Source: a bacterium (GTDB lineage: Bacteria; Desulfobacterota; UBA8473). From it: a stretch of 16,285 nucleotides of DNA. Each line of letters begins with the position of its first letter. Position 1 is the first letter of the stretch. The notes under the pieces are model-generated. The model made no database searches and was not told the origin of the DNA. It saw only the letters and a program-made list of their open reading frames with translations. The stretch is taken from contig WOUX01000024.1 of assembly GCA_009773075.1 (NCBI GenBank), positions 1 to 16,285 on the forward strand, in the 5' to 3' direction. The position numbers were made by a program, and so were the translations under genes. This document shows positions 1-7,578 of this stretch, one piece after another.

Positions 1-1821
1 GTAGTCTCCAAAAGAGGGGTCATATATGATCGCAATAGAGAAGAAATGGCAATAAGTATCGACGTAGATTCTATATGCGCTGAACCTATAAAGATAAGCG
101 ATGCATATAAAGCCGCAAAAGAATTGTCACCAATTCTCAAAATGAGCGAAAAAGAACTGGCAGAGAAGTTTACTGTTAAAAGACCCTTTACCTGGGTTAG
201 TAGAAGAGTGTCTCCAGACCAATCAATAAAGGTAAAGAACCTGAAGCTTAGTGGTATCGATTTCATTAAAGAAGGCAGAAGATTTTATCCGAATCGTGAA
301 ACAGCCGGAAATATTATCGGATTTGCCGGATTGGATTCCAAGGGATTGGAAGGTCTGGAACTTCAGTATGACGATTATCTTAAAGGAGAGACCACGTACT
401 CAGTTGTAGAAAGGGATGCTTTGGGAAGGATAATATTGAGTCATGGTCTAAAGCAAAGGGATGAACAAGCGGGCAATGATTTACTACTTACTGTAGACAA
501 AACTATTCAGTATATAGCCGAAAAAGAACTAAAAGAAGCAGTTGTCAAAACCAAGGCTAAAAGCGGTGTTGTTGTTGCTATGAACCCTAAAACCGGAGAG
601 ATACTGGCTATTGCCACTGAACCTCAGTTTAATCCGAATATCTTCGGGAAGTATCCCTCTTCTTCTTGGAGAAATAGAGCGGTTACTGACTGCTTTGAAC
701 CTGGATCAACCTTTAAGGTTTTTTTAGCAGCAGCGGCATTAGAAAAAGGTATTGTGTCTCAAAAAGACACCTTCTTTTGCGAAAACGGTTCATATAATGT
801 GGCTAAAAGGACTATTCATGATACTCATTCCTATGGTTGGTTGAGTTTGCAGGACATAATAAAATTTTCCAGTAACATAGGTGCAGGCAAGATAGGGGAA
901 AAACTTGGTAAGGAAAGATTATATGAATACGTAAGGAAATTTGGTTTTGGAGAAAGAACAGGTATCGACTTACCAGGGGAAACTCCGGGACAAATTCGTC
1001 CGACCAATGAGTGGTCACAGATTGCTGTTAATACAATTTCTTTCGGGCAGGGAGTCTCAGTTTCTGCCGTTCAATTAATCAGGGGGTTGTCTGCGATTGC
1101 TAACAAGGGGGATTTAATGAAACCCTACATAGTAAAACAGATTGTTTCTCCCGAAGGTAAAATTATTAAAGAGTTCAGCCCTCAGGTAGTAAGGAGGGTC
1201 ATTTCCGAAAAAACAGCCAGAGATGTTACATCTATCATGAAAACTACAGTGCTCCAGGGCGGAACAGGTACCAAGGCATCCATAGATGGATATGAGGTCG
1301 CTGGCAAGACTGGAACAGCCCAGAAGCCCAATCCATCTTTAGGTGGTTATTTTAAAGATAAGTATATAGCATTGTTTATGGGGTTTACCCCTGCTGATGA
1401 TCCTAATGTGGCAATAGTAGTGTTAATTGATGAGCCCAAAGGGCTTTTTTATGGAGGTGATGTTGCTGCGCCAGTGTTTAAGAAAGTTGCGGAAGAAACT
1501 CTGCATTACATGGGGATACTTCCTACCAAGATTGTTGCCCAGGATAATCCTACTCCTCCTAAAGCATTAAGTAAACCCAAGGGATCTGATGGGTTAAGAA
1601 AGGATGCAGACATTAAAGAGGAAGGAACGGTTAAATCTGAAAAGTTTGTTATGCCTGATTTTACCGGGATGAGTATTAGGCAGATACTTAGAATGATACA
1701 CGATTCTAAAATAGATATCAGGATCATAGGAAGCGGCAGGGCAGTCGAACAGAGTTTAAGGCCAGGAAGCATAGTCAATGATGGGGAAAAGTGTTGGGTT
1801 AAATTCCAGCAGCCATCATAA
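1..1821 (+). CDS. ftsI: Septal peptidoglycan transpeptidase FtsI (PBP3) with C-terminal PASTA domain, 5' partial
   Basis: Class B penicillin-binding protein that cross-links septal peptidoglycan in the periplasm, working with FtsW. The frame is open from base 1 and the first residues read RGVIYDRNREEMA, the usual start of the PBP dimerisation domain. The cytoplasmic tail and membrane anchor therefore lie upstream of the window, and the ATG at 46 is internal. Counting from base 1, the transpeptidase motifs are all present: STFK with the catalytic Ser at about residue 236, SSN at about 290, and KTGT at about 436. A linker rich in Pro, Lys and Glu then leads to one PASTA-like domain from about base 1645 (VMPDFTGMS) to the end. 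PASTA tails are known on SpoVD/PBP2x-type proteins and some deltaproteobacterial FtsI, but E. coli FtsI lacks one. Family assignment is very secure. murE follows after a 97-base gap. Confidence 0.96.
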   Translation, partial: VVSKRGVIYDRNREEMAISIDVDSICAEPIKISDAYKAAKELSPILKMSEKELAEKFTVKRPFTWVSRRVSPDQSIKVKNLKLSGIDFIKEGRRFYPNRETAGNIIGFAGLDSKGLEGLELQYDDYLKGETTYSVVERDALGRIILSHGLKQRDEQAGNDLLLTVDKTIQYIAEKELKEAVVKTKAKSGVVVAMNPKTGEILAIATEPQFNPNIFGKYPSSSWRNRAVTDCFEPGSTFKVFLAAAALEKGIVSQKDTFFCENGSYNVAKRTIHDTHSYGWLSLQDIIKFSSNIGAGKIGEKLGKERLYEYVRKFGFGERTGIDLPGETPGQIRPTNEWSQIAVNTISFGQGVSVSAVQLIRGLSAIANKGDLMKPYIVKQIVSPEGKIIKEFSPQVVRRVISEKTARDVTSIMKTTVLQGGTGTKASIDGYEVAGKTGTAQKPNPSLGGYFKDKYIALFMGFTPADDPNVAIVVLIDEPKGLFYGGDVAAPVFKKVAEETLHYMGILPTKIVAQDNPTPPKALSKPKGSDGLRKDADIKEEGTVKSEKFVMPDFTGMSIRQILRMIHDSKIDIRIIGSGRAVEQSLRPGSIVNDGEKCWVKFQQPS

Positions 1822-1822
1822 A

Positions 1823-1846
1823 GAAGAGTGGAAGAGTGGAAGAGTT
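1823..1846 (+). repeat. Three tandem copies of an octamer between ftsI and murE
   Basis: GAAGAGTG at 1823-1830 and 1831-1838, then GAAGAGTT at 1839-1846, starting two bases after the ftsI stop. It is one of several short direct repeats at gene boundaries in this window. The rest of the 97-base gap, to 1918, shows no promoter or terminator I would defend. Confidence 0.7.
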
Positions 1847-1918
1847 GAGAGCATCAAAAACTTTAGCAATCAAGCGGAATACCACCTGGCAATTTCGAGG
1901 CATCAGAGTGTCAGACAG

Positions 1919-3463
1919 ATGAAACTGAATGATTTGATAGGGATTATAGAGGATAAAGAGGTCATAGGAGAGAGATCATTGGAAGTGGCTGGTATCTCCT
2001 ATAATTCTAAAAAGATAGACAAAGATTTTTTATTTGTAGCGATAAAGGGAACCAAGTTTGACGGCCATAACTTTGTTAAGGAGGCTATTGATAAAGGTGC
2101 CAGGGCGGTTGTGGTTGAGCAGATACAAGAGGATATAAAGGATGCCACAATTATTTTGGTCCCTGATTCTCGAGTGGCGCTGGCGCAGATTGCCGCTAGG
2201 TTTTATGGAGATCCATCCTCGAAACTCACCCTGATTGGCATTACCGGCACCAACGGGAAGACCACTACTTCCTATCTTGTTGGATCCATATTCAAAGAGT
2301 CAGGTTTTAAAACAGGGATCATGGGGACAATAAATTACTGCTACGGGGGTAAGTCAATTCCAGCATCTATGACTACACCAGAATCCCTTGATCTCCAAAG
2401 GATGTTAGCTGAAATGGTGGAAGATGGGGTTACCCATGTTGTTATGGAGGTGTCTTCCCACGCATTGGATTTAGGACGGGTAGAATCCCTCCAGTTTGAT
2501 GCAGGTGTGTTTACCAACTTTACTCAAGACCATTTGGATTATCACCAAACCATGGAGCATTACTTTAGCAGCAAGGCTAAACTCTTCAACCATCTTCTGA
2601 TTGAAAGTAACAAAAAAAAAGGTTCTTGTGCCGTAATAAATGCGGATGATCCCTTTGGTGAAAATCTTGCTTTAAACACCGTGCCAAATATCATCAGATA
2701 CGGAGTTAAAAACAAATTTCAGGTTTCCCCAGAGCATATTAAGCTTGCTTTAGACGGGACAACTGCCAGGATAAACACCCCCAAGGGCAGTTTAAATATC
2801 AAGTCTCCCCTTATTGGAGAATTCAATCTCTATAACATCCTGGCTGCTACAAGTGTGGCGATAAGCCAGGGTGTCTCATTCCCGAATATAGAGAAGGGCA
2901 TAGAAAGTCTGAATAAAGTTCCGGGCAGATTCGAGCGCATAGAAAACGGAGAAGGTGTTAACATCATAGTTGATTATGCACACACCAGTGACGCATTGGA
3001 AAGGACTTTGGCAACTATAAAAAGCCTTTCCAAAGGAAAGATAATCACGGTGTTTGGGTGCGGAGGAGATCGTGATAGGTTAAAGAGGCCTCTTATGGGG
3101 GCAGTGTCTGGCAAATACAGCGACTTGTCTATAATAACATCGGATAACCCCAGAACAGAAGATCCAAGTGCTATAATTGAGGGAATCGAAGAAGGAATTA
3201 AAAGATTGGGCATAAGAAAGTATTATGTGGATGATTTAACCGTAAATTCCTGTAAAAAAGGATATGTGACCGTTGTTGACCGTCTTCAGGCAATAAGGCT
3301 CGCTGTTGATATAGCAAAACATCAAGATACGGTTTTAATTGCTGGTAAAGGGCATGAAGACTATCAGATTGTGGGAAACAAAAAGATGCCCTTTGATGAT
3401 CGGCAGGAAGTCAGAAATGCAATATCTGAAAGGGTAAAGAGGAGAGCCCTTCTGAATGTCTGA
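1919..3463 (+). CDS. murE: UDP-N-acetylmuramoyl-L-alanyl-D-glutamate--2,6-diaminopimelate ligase
   Basis: Cytoplasmic ATP-dependent ligase that adds the third residue of the peptidoglycan stem peptide. The product is 514 residues, normal for MurE. The N-terminal UDP-binding domain starts MKLNDLIG. The ATP loop GTNGKTTT is at 110-117, the lysine expected to be carbamylated is K219 (SSKAKLF), and the DNPR motif is at 409-412. DNPR, with GHEDYQ further on, marks enzymes specific for meso-diaminopimelate rather than lysine. The frame is open back to an ATG at 1778, inside ftsI, but the extra 47 residues are low complexity, read through the octamer repeat and resemble no MurE N terminus, so ATG 1919 is preferred. 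No strong Shine-Dalgarno sequence precedes it, so the start rests on homology. The 3' end overlaps murF by 8 bases, which suggests translational coupling. Confidence 0.96.
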   Translation: MKLNDLIGIIEDKEVIGERSLEVAGISYNSKKIDKDFLFVAIKGTKFDGHNFVKEAIDKGARAVVVEQIQEDIKDATIILVPDSRVALAQIAARFYGDPSSKLTLIGITGTNGKTTTSYLVGSIFKESGFKTGIMGTINYCYGGKSIPASMTTPESLDLQRMLAEMVEDGVTHVVMEVSSHALDLGRVESLQFDAGVFTNFTQDHLDYHQTMEHYFSSKAKLFNHLLIESNKKKGSCAVINADDPFGENLALNTVPNIIRYGVKNKFQVSPEHIKLALDGTTARINTPKGSLNIKSPLIGEFNLYNILAATSVAISQGVSFPNIEKGIESLNKVPGRFERIENGEGVNIIVDYAHTSDALERTLATIKSLSKGKIITVFGCGGDRDRLKRPLMGAVSGKYSDLSIITSDNPRTEDPSAIIEGIEEGIKRLGIRKYYVDDLTVNSCKKGYVTVVDRLQAIRLAVDIAKHQDTVLIAGKGHEDYQIVGNKKMPFDDRQEVRNAISERVKRRALLNV

Positions 3464-4862
3464 ACTCAATTATAAATTCTCATCTGCCGATGTTTTGAAA
3501 ATCACTGGGGGGAGACTTCTTCACGGCTCTCTTTTTGCCTCCTTCAAAAATATCTCTACTGATTCTCGAACCATCAAACCAGAAGATCTCTTTATAGCCC
3601 TGAAGGGTGAACACTTTGACGGACACAGTTTTATCCCCCAGATATATAAGAAGGGTGCCAATGGCGCAATAGTAAAGAGAGGCTTTTTAGAAGAGGAGGG
3701 ATGGAATGGTGAATGGACTATTATAGAAGTTGACGACACATTAAGAGCCCTGGGTGATATCGCCCATTTTTGGAGGATGAAACACCCTATTCCGGTTGTG
3801 GGTATTACCGGCAGCAACGGAAAGACTACCACCAAAGAGATGATTGGCAGTATACTGGAAATCACCTTCAACATATTGAAAACAGAGGGGAACTTCAACA
3901 ATCTAATAGGTCTTCCCCTGACCCTGTTGAGACTCAGTAAGAAAGATGAGATAGCGGTTCTGGAGATGGGTACAAACGCCAGGGGAGAGATAAAGAGGTT
4001 GTCTGAGATTTCTGTGCCGGATGTGGCTGTTATAACAAATATCGGGCAGGCGCATCTTCAGGGGCTTTTGAGTGTGGAAGAGGTAAGGGAAGAAAAAGGA
4101 GATCTATTTAAAATTTTGAGAGAGGACGGCTTTGCCGTTATCAATCAGGATGATCCCATGGTTCTTAAACTAGCTGCTGAATGTAGGTGTAGAAAGATTG
4201 GTTTTAGTATGAGCGAAGAGGCCGAGCTTATGGCAAAGGATGTCTCAATATCCGATTCGGGTAAAGTTAGGTTTCGGCTCGCTGCTGGGGATAAAGATGC
4301 TATTATTGATCTGCCGGTCTATGGGATTTTCAATGTCTATAATGCATTGGCAGCAGCAGGGGTTGCTAAATCTCTGGGTGTGGGATTGGAGATTATTAAA
4401 GAAGGATTGGAGAGATTTAAACCTCTGCCTGGTCGTATGGAGATTATAGAATTAGATGGTTATACGATAATAAACGATACTTACAATGCAAACCCAAACT
4501 CTATGGGGCAAGCCCTCAAAACCCTGACAGGACTCAAAAGAGCGGGAAGAACAATAGCAGTTTTGGGAGACATGTTAGAGTTAGGGGAATTTACTGAGTC
4601 CGCTCATATTAAAATCGGTAGCATGGTTTCGGGGTTAGGGATCGATTATCTGTTTACATTGGGGAAGGATTCCGTAAATATTGCCCTGGCCGCCTCTGAG
4701 GGGGGGATGAATGTAGATAATATTTATATAGAAAAGGAGTATCAAGATGTTACCGCAAAGCTAAGAGCCATCATCACTAAAGGAGATTGCATTTTAGTGA
4801 AAGGTTCGAGAGGTATGAAGATGGAATTGATTGTAAAAGAGCTTGTCACAAGGAAAGAGTAA
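3456..4862 (+). CDS. murF: UDP-N-acetylmuramoyl-tripeptide--D-alanyl-D-alanine ligase
   Basis: Last cytoplasmic Mur ligase: it joins the D-Ala-D-Ala dipeptide made by Ddl to UDP-MurNAc-tripeptide, using ATP. The product is 468 residues, close to the family norm. The N-terminal substrate domain has SxDSRTIKPEDLF- and ALKGEHFDGH-type motifs, which are shared with MurE. The ATP loop is GITGSNGKTTT, with K123. EMGTNARGEI and DTYNANPNSM are the central and C-terminal MurF signatures. ATG 3456 lies inside the end of murE (8-base overlap), and a purine-rich GAGGAG at 3439-3444 precedes it. No disruption is visible. It ends the compact murE-murF pair, and a 126-base gap follows. Confidence 0.96.
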   Translation: MSELNYKFSSADVLKITGGRLLHGSLFASFKNISTDSRTIKPEDLFIALKGEHFDGHSFIPQIYKKGANGAIVKRGFLEEEGWNGEWTIIEVDDTLRALGDIAHFWRMKHPIPVVGITGSNGKTTTKEMIGSILEITFNILKTEGNFNNLIGLPLTLLRLSKKDEIAVLEMGTNARGEIKRLSEISVPDVAVITNIGQAHLQGLLSVEEVREEKGDLFKILREDGFAVINQDDPMVLKLAAECRCRKIGFSMSEEAELMAKDVSISDSGKVRFRLAAGDKDAIIDLPVYGIFNVYNALAAAGVAKSLGVGLEIIKEGLERFKPLPGRMEIIELDGYTIINDTYNANPNSMGQALKTLTGLKRAGRTIAVLGDMLELGEFTESAHIKIGSMVSGLGIDYLFTLGKDSVNIALAASEGGMNVDNIYIEKEYQDVTAKLRAIITKGDCILVKGSRGMKMELIVKELVTRKE

Positions 4863-4895
4863 AAAATGGCTAGAACAGCCTAAAATATATAAACG

Positions 4896-4925
4896 TTTAC
4901 ACGTTAAATCGCGAATACCTATATT
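4896..4925 (+). promoter_or_regulatory. Candidate sigma70-type promoter for mraY and downstream genes
   Basis: TTTACA at 4896-4901 and TATATT at 4920-4925 each differ from the sigma70 consensus by one base and are 18 bases apart. They sit in the 126-base murF-mraY gap, one of the longest in the window. An AT-rich stretch lies just upstream. Prediction from pattern only; such matches also arise by chance in AT-rich gaps. Confidence 0.4.
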
Positions 4926-4988
4926 TGAGTTTAATGAGAAATAAGTTAGCCTCATGGACAAGAGGCAAGGATTCAAAGGGCCATAGAC

Positions 4989-6065
4989 ATGCTTTTTCAC
5001 TTTCTGTATCCACTTCATACTACATATGCCTTCCTGAATGTCTTCAAATACATTACCTTCAGAACTATCTATGCAGCCTTGACAGCCCTGATAATCAGTT
5101 TCTTTTTGGGTCCCTGGTTTATCAAGAAAGTCAGCTCACTTAATATTGGCCAGCAGATCCGTGAGGATGGTCCTGCCTCCCATATTCAGAAACATGGTAC
5201 CCCCACTATGGGAGGAGCACTGATCCTTTTTGCCCTGATTGTGTCTATTTTACTATGGGGGAACCTGACAAATTCCTATCTCTGGATAGCCATACTGAGC
5301 ACTCTGGGATTTGGGATTATTGGGGTAATCGATGATTATAAAAAACTGGCAAAGAGGAATTCCACCGGGTTAAGGGCTAAGTATAAGATGGGAGGACAGA
5401 TACTCATTGGTTTGCTTATAGGGTTCTTCCTTTACTTGTATCCTAACTTCAGTACATCTATTAGTGTTCCGTTTTTCAAAAGTATACATCCCGATTTAGG
5501 CATGTTTTATATTCCATTCGTCATTTTTGTTGTGGTTGGCACTTCAAATGCAGTTAACCTGACAGATGGATTGGATGGATTAGCCATAGGTCCTGTGATG
5601 ATTGCAAGTGCTACTTACCTTCTCTTTTCTTACTTTGCAGGTCACATTAAGATCGCCAATTATTTACAGATACCCTATATAGCCGGTACCGGTGAGTTAT
5701 CAGTTTTTTGTGGCGCAATACTAGGTGCCAGTGTGGGGTTCCTCTGGTATAACACCTATCCGGCGCAGATATTTATGGGAGATGTTGGCTCCCTTTCGCT
5801 AGGTGGGGCATTGGGGACAGTGGCAGTAATTACTAAGCAGGAGATGCTTTTGGTTATTGTGGGTGGGCTATTTGTAATCGAGGCCCTTTCTGTAATATTT
5901 CAGGTTGGATCGTACAAGTTGAGGGGGAAGCGTATATTTCGCATGGCCCCTCTCCATCATCATTTCGAGTTAAAAGGTTGGGCAGAACCAAAGGTTATCG
6001 TAAGGTTTTGGATTATAGCAGTCATACTTGCCCTTATTGCAATAAGTACGTTGAAGATTAGGTAG
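4989..6065 (+). CDS. mraY: Phospho-N-acetylmuramoyl-pentapeptide-transferase
   Basis: Polytopic inner-membrane enzyme that transfers phospho-MurNAc-pentapeptide from UDP to undecaprenyl phosphate, making lipid I. The product is 358 residues with about ten hydrophobic helices, standard for MraY. Catalytic-site residues match the family: D115 and D116 (DDYKKL), the NLTDGLDG loop, D265 in FMGDVGS, and the HHH motif at 323-325 followed by FELKGW. The start MLFHFLYPLH is the usual MraY N terminus. An AAGGG-like sequence precedes the ATG, but the ribosome site is weak. It follows a 126-base gap with a possible promoter and is followed by a 52-base gap before murD. No anomaly seen. Confidence 0.97.
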   Translation: MLFHFLYPLHTTYAFLNVFKYITFRTIYAALTALIISFFLGPWFIKKVSSLNIGQQIREDGPASHIQKHGTPTMGGALILFALIVSILLWGNLTNSYLWIAILSTLGFGIIGVIDDYKKLAKRNSTGLRAKYKMGGQILIGLLIGFFLYLYPNFSTSISVPFFKSIHPDLGMFYIPFVIFVVVGTSNAVNLTDGLDGLAIGPVMIASATYLLFSYFAGHIKIANYLQIPYIAGTGELSVFCGAILGASVGFLWYNTYPAQIFMGDVGSLSLGGALGTVAVITKQEMLLVIVGGLFVIEALSVIFQVGSYKLRGKRIFRMAPLHHHFELKGWAEPKVIVRFWIIAVILALIAISTLKIR

Positions 6066-6076
6066 CGCAGGTAGGG

Positions 6077-6095
6077 CTTAAGCTGAACGCTTAAG
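6077..6095 (+). other. Small hairpin in the mraY-murD gap
   Basis: CTTAAGC (6077-6083) and GCTTAAG (6089-6095) are perfect inverted repeats around a 5-base loop. The stem is AT-rich and no T-run follows, so it is not a convincing terminator. It lies 12 bases before the murD ribosome-binding site and might weakly affect translation or RNA stability. Confidence 0.4.
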
Positions 6096-6106
6096 ACAAA
6101 GGTTAA

Positions 6107-6111
6107 AGAGG
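6107..6111 (+). promoter_or_regulatory. Ribosome-binding site that supports a TTG start for murD
   Basis: AGAGG at 6107-6111 lies 6 bases before TTG 6118. No ATG or GTG in this frame lies near the conserved N terminus, so the spacing supports TTG as the real start codon. Confidence 0.65.
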
Positions 6112-6117
6112 AAAAAG

Positions 6118-7434
6118 TTGATTACAATAAAAGAGAAGAAATTTCTGGTAGTTGGTCTAGGAAAGAGTGGTGTAGCCTGCGCTCGTTTTTTGAAGGAGAG
6201 GGGTGGAGTGGTAACAGCTACGGATGGGAAGTCAATCGATGATTTAGGTGAAGATGTTCAAAAGGACTGTGACCTCATCGTTTTAAGCCCCGGAGTTCCG
6301 ATGTCTATCGAGCCAATCAAGGAAGCAAAAAAAATAGGGATAGAGGTTATATCTGAAATAGAGCTGGCATATAATTTTATTAAAACTCCAATTGTCGCAA
6401 TTACTGGAAGCAATGGGAAGACCACTACTACAACCCTGGTAGGTCAGATCCTTAAAAGGGCACACAAAGAGGTCTTTGTTGGAGGCAACATCGGCAATCC
6501 CCTGATCGAATATATAGAGCTTGGGAGGGAAGCAGAGTATGTAGTGGCGGAGATTAGCAGTTTTCAGCTGGAAGGCATCAGGAGTTTCAGACCAAGGGTT
6601 GTTATAATGCTGAATATTTCCCCTGACCATTTAGATCGGTACCTTTCATATCAGGATTACATTGCAGCTAAGGCAAGGATATTCCTCAACCAAAGGGAAG
6701 GGGATTTCGCTATTTTAAATGCCGATGATTCTTTGGTTTCAGAGATGACAAATTCATTCAAAGATGTAAGAAAGGTGTATTTTAGCCAAAAAGAGAAGAT
6801 CAATAAGGGAATCTACCTGGATGGAAATTCCATTATCTCGGAAATCGGCGGGCAAAAACATTATTACGGCACAGAGTTCTTCAAGATAAGAGGGGTGCAT
6901 AATATTGACAACATTATGGCATCCATAGCCGCTGCGGAAATATGTGGATGTAACCCTGGGGATATCCAGGATGCTGTGAATAGTTTTAAGGGGCTTGAAC
7001 ACCGCCTGGAATTTGTAGAAGAGATCTCCGGAGTGAAATACTATAATGATTCCAAGGCAACCAATATTGGTGCAGTGGAGAAGTCTTTAGAGAGTTTTGA
7101 GCAACCCATAATTCTTATCGCAGGGGGAAGAGACAAAGGGACAGGATATGAAAGCCTAAATGAGTTGGTCAAGGAAAGGGTTAAGAAACTAATACTGATA
7201 GGCGAAGCAAAGGAGATAATCCTGAAATCCTTAGGCTCTCTGACCCAATCCCTTAAAGCAGACACACTGGAAGAAGCTGTGGAACTGGCATGGTCGCAGT
7301 CTTCCCATGGAGATGTTGTCTTATTATCTCCTGCCTGTTCAAGCTATGACATGTTTAATAATTATGAAGAAAGAGGGGAAGCATTTAAGGCAATTGTCAG
7401 GGAGCTAAAATCTAAGACAGATCAGATGGGATGA
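6118..7434 (+). CDS. murD: UDP-N-acetylmuramoyl-L-alanine--D-glutamate ligase
   Basis: Cytoplasmic ATP-dependent ligase that adds D-glutamate as the second stem-peptide residue. The product is 438 residues, typical for MurD. It opens with the glycine-rich VGLGKSGVACARFL of the UDP-binding domain. The ATP loop is GSNGKTTT, with K101. The later signatures ISSFQLEGI, NISPDHLDRY, GLEHRLEFV and YNDSKATN are all present. The start codon is TTG, an uncommon choice, and no closer ATG or GTG fits the family N terminus. The TGA stop lies at the very edge of the inverted-repeat element in the murD-ftsW gap. The C-terminal catalytic core is intact, so that element does not appear to have damaged the gene. 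Confidence 0.96.
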   Translation: MITIKEKKFLVVGLGKSGVACARFLKERGGVVTATDGKSIDDLGEDVQKDCDLIVLSPGVPMSIEPIKEAKKIGIEVISEIELAYNFIKTPIVAITGSNGKTTTTTLVGQILKRAHKEVFVGGNIGNPLIEYIELGREAEYVVAEISSFQLEGIRSFRPRVVIMLNISPDHLDRYLSYQDYIAAKARIFLNQREGDFAILNADDSLVSEMTNSFKDVRKVYFSQKEKINKGIYLDGNSIISEIGGQKHYYGTEFFKIRGVHNIDNIMASIAAAEICGCNPGDIQDAVNSFKGLEHRLEFVEEISGVKYYNDSKATNIGAVEKSLESFEQPIILIAGGRDKGTGYESLNELVKERVKKLILIGEAKEIILKSLGSLTQSLKADTLEEAVELAWSQSSHGDVVLLSPACSSYDMFNNYEERGEAFKAIVRELKSKTDQMG

Positions 7435-7563
7435 AGCCATAAAAAGTCAAAAACCCTCTTTCTTGTCATTCCGGAGGAAGCCGGAATCCAGTAATTTCAA
7501 GCACTTCTAGACTCCGGCTTTCGCCGGAGTGACGGAATTAAGACTTTTTGCGAAGCCGTAAAA
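7433..7563. repeat. Inverted-repeat element (MITE-like or dRS3-like) between murD and ftsW
   Basis: Two 27-base arms, 7465-7491 and 7507-7533, are inverted copies of each other with 5 mismatches. Each arm is itself a palindrome: ATTCCGG/CCGGAAT at 7468-7487 and ACTCCGG/CCGGAGT at 7511-7530, both with 6-base loops. Further out, AAAAAGTC (7441-7448) pairs perfectly with GACTTTTT (7542-7549). Outside that, GAAGCC(A/G)TAAAA occurs as a direct repeat at 7433-7444 and 7552-7563, like a target duplication. There is no open reading frame inside. The arms resemble the 20-base ATTCC...GGAAT repeats called dRS3 in Neisseria; the resemblance is by pattern only. The RNA could form a long hairpin between the two genes. 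Confidence 0.75.
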
Positions 7564-7578
7564 TGGGGTAGGAAATAG

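Noticed and set aside
1778..1918. Upstream ATG for murE at 1778 inside ftsI
   Set aside because: The added 47 residues read through the octamer repeat and do not resemble the MurE family; ATG 1919 gives the canonical N terminus.
2612..2620. Run of nine A bases in murE as a possible frameshift
   Set aside because: The MurE motifs before and after the run are in the same frame, so the length as given is consistent with an intact gene.
6077..6095. Hairpin after mraY as a transcription terminator
   Set aside because: The stem is short and AT-rich and no T-run follows; termination inside this operon would also be unexpected.
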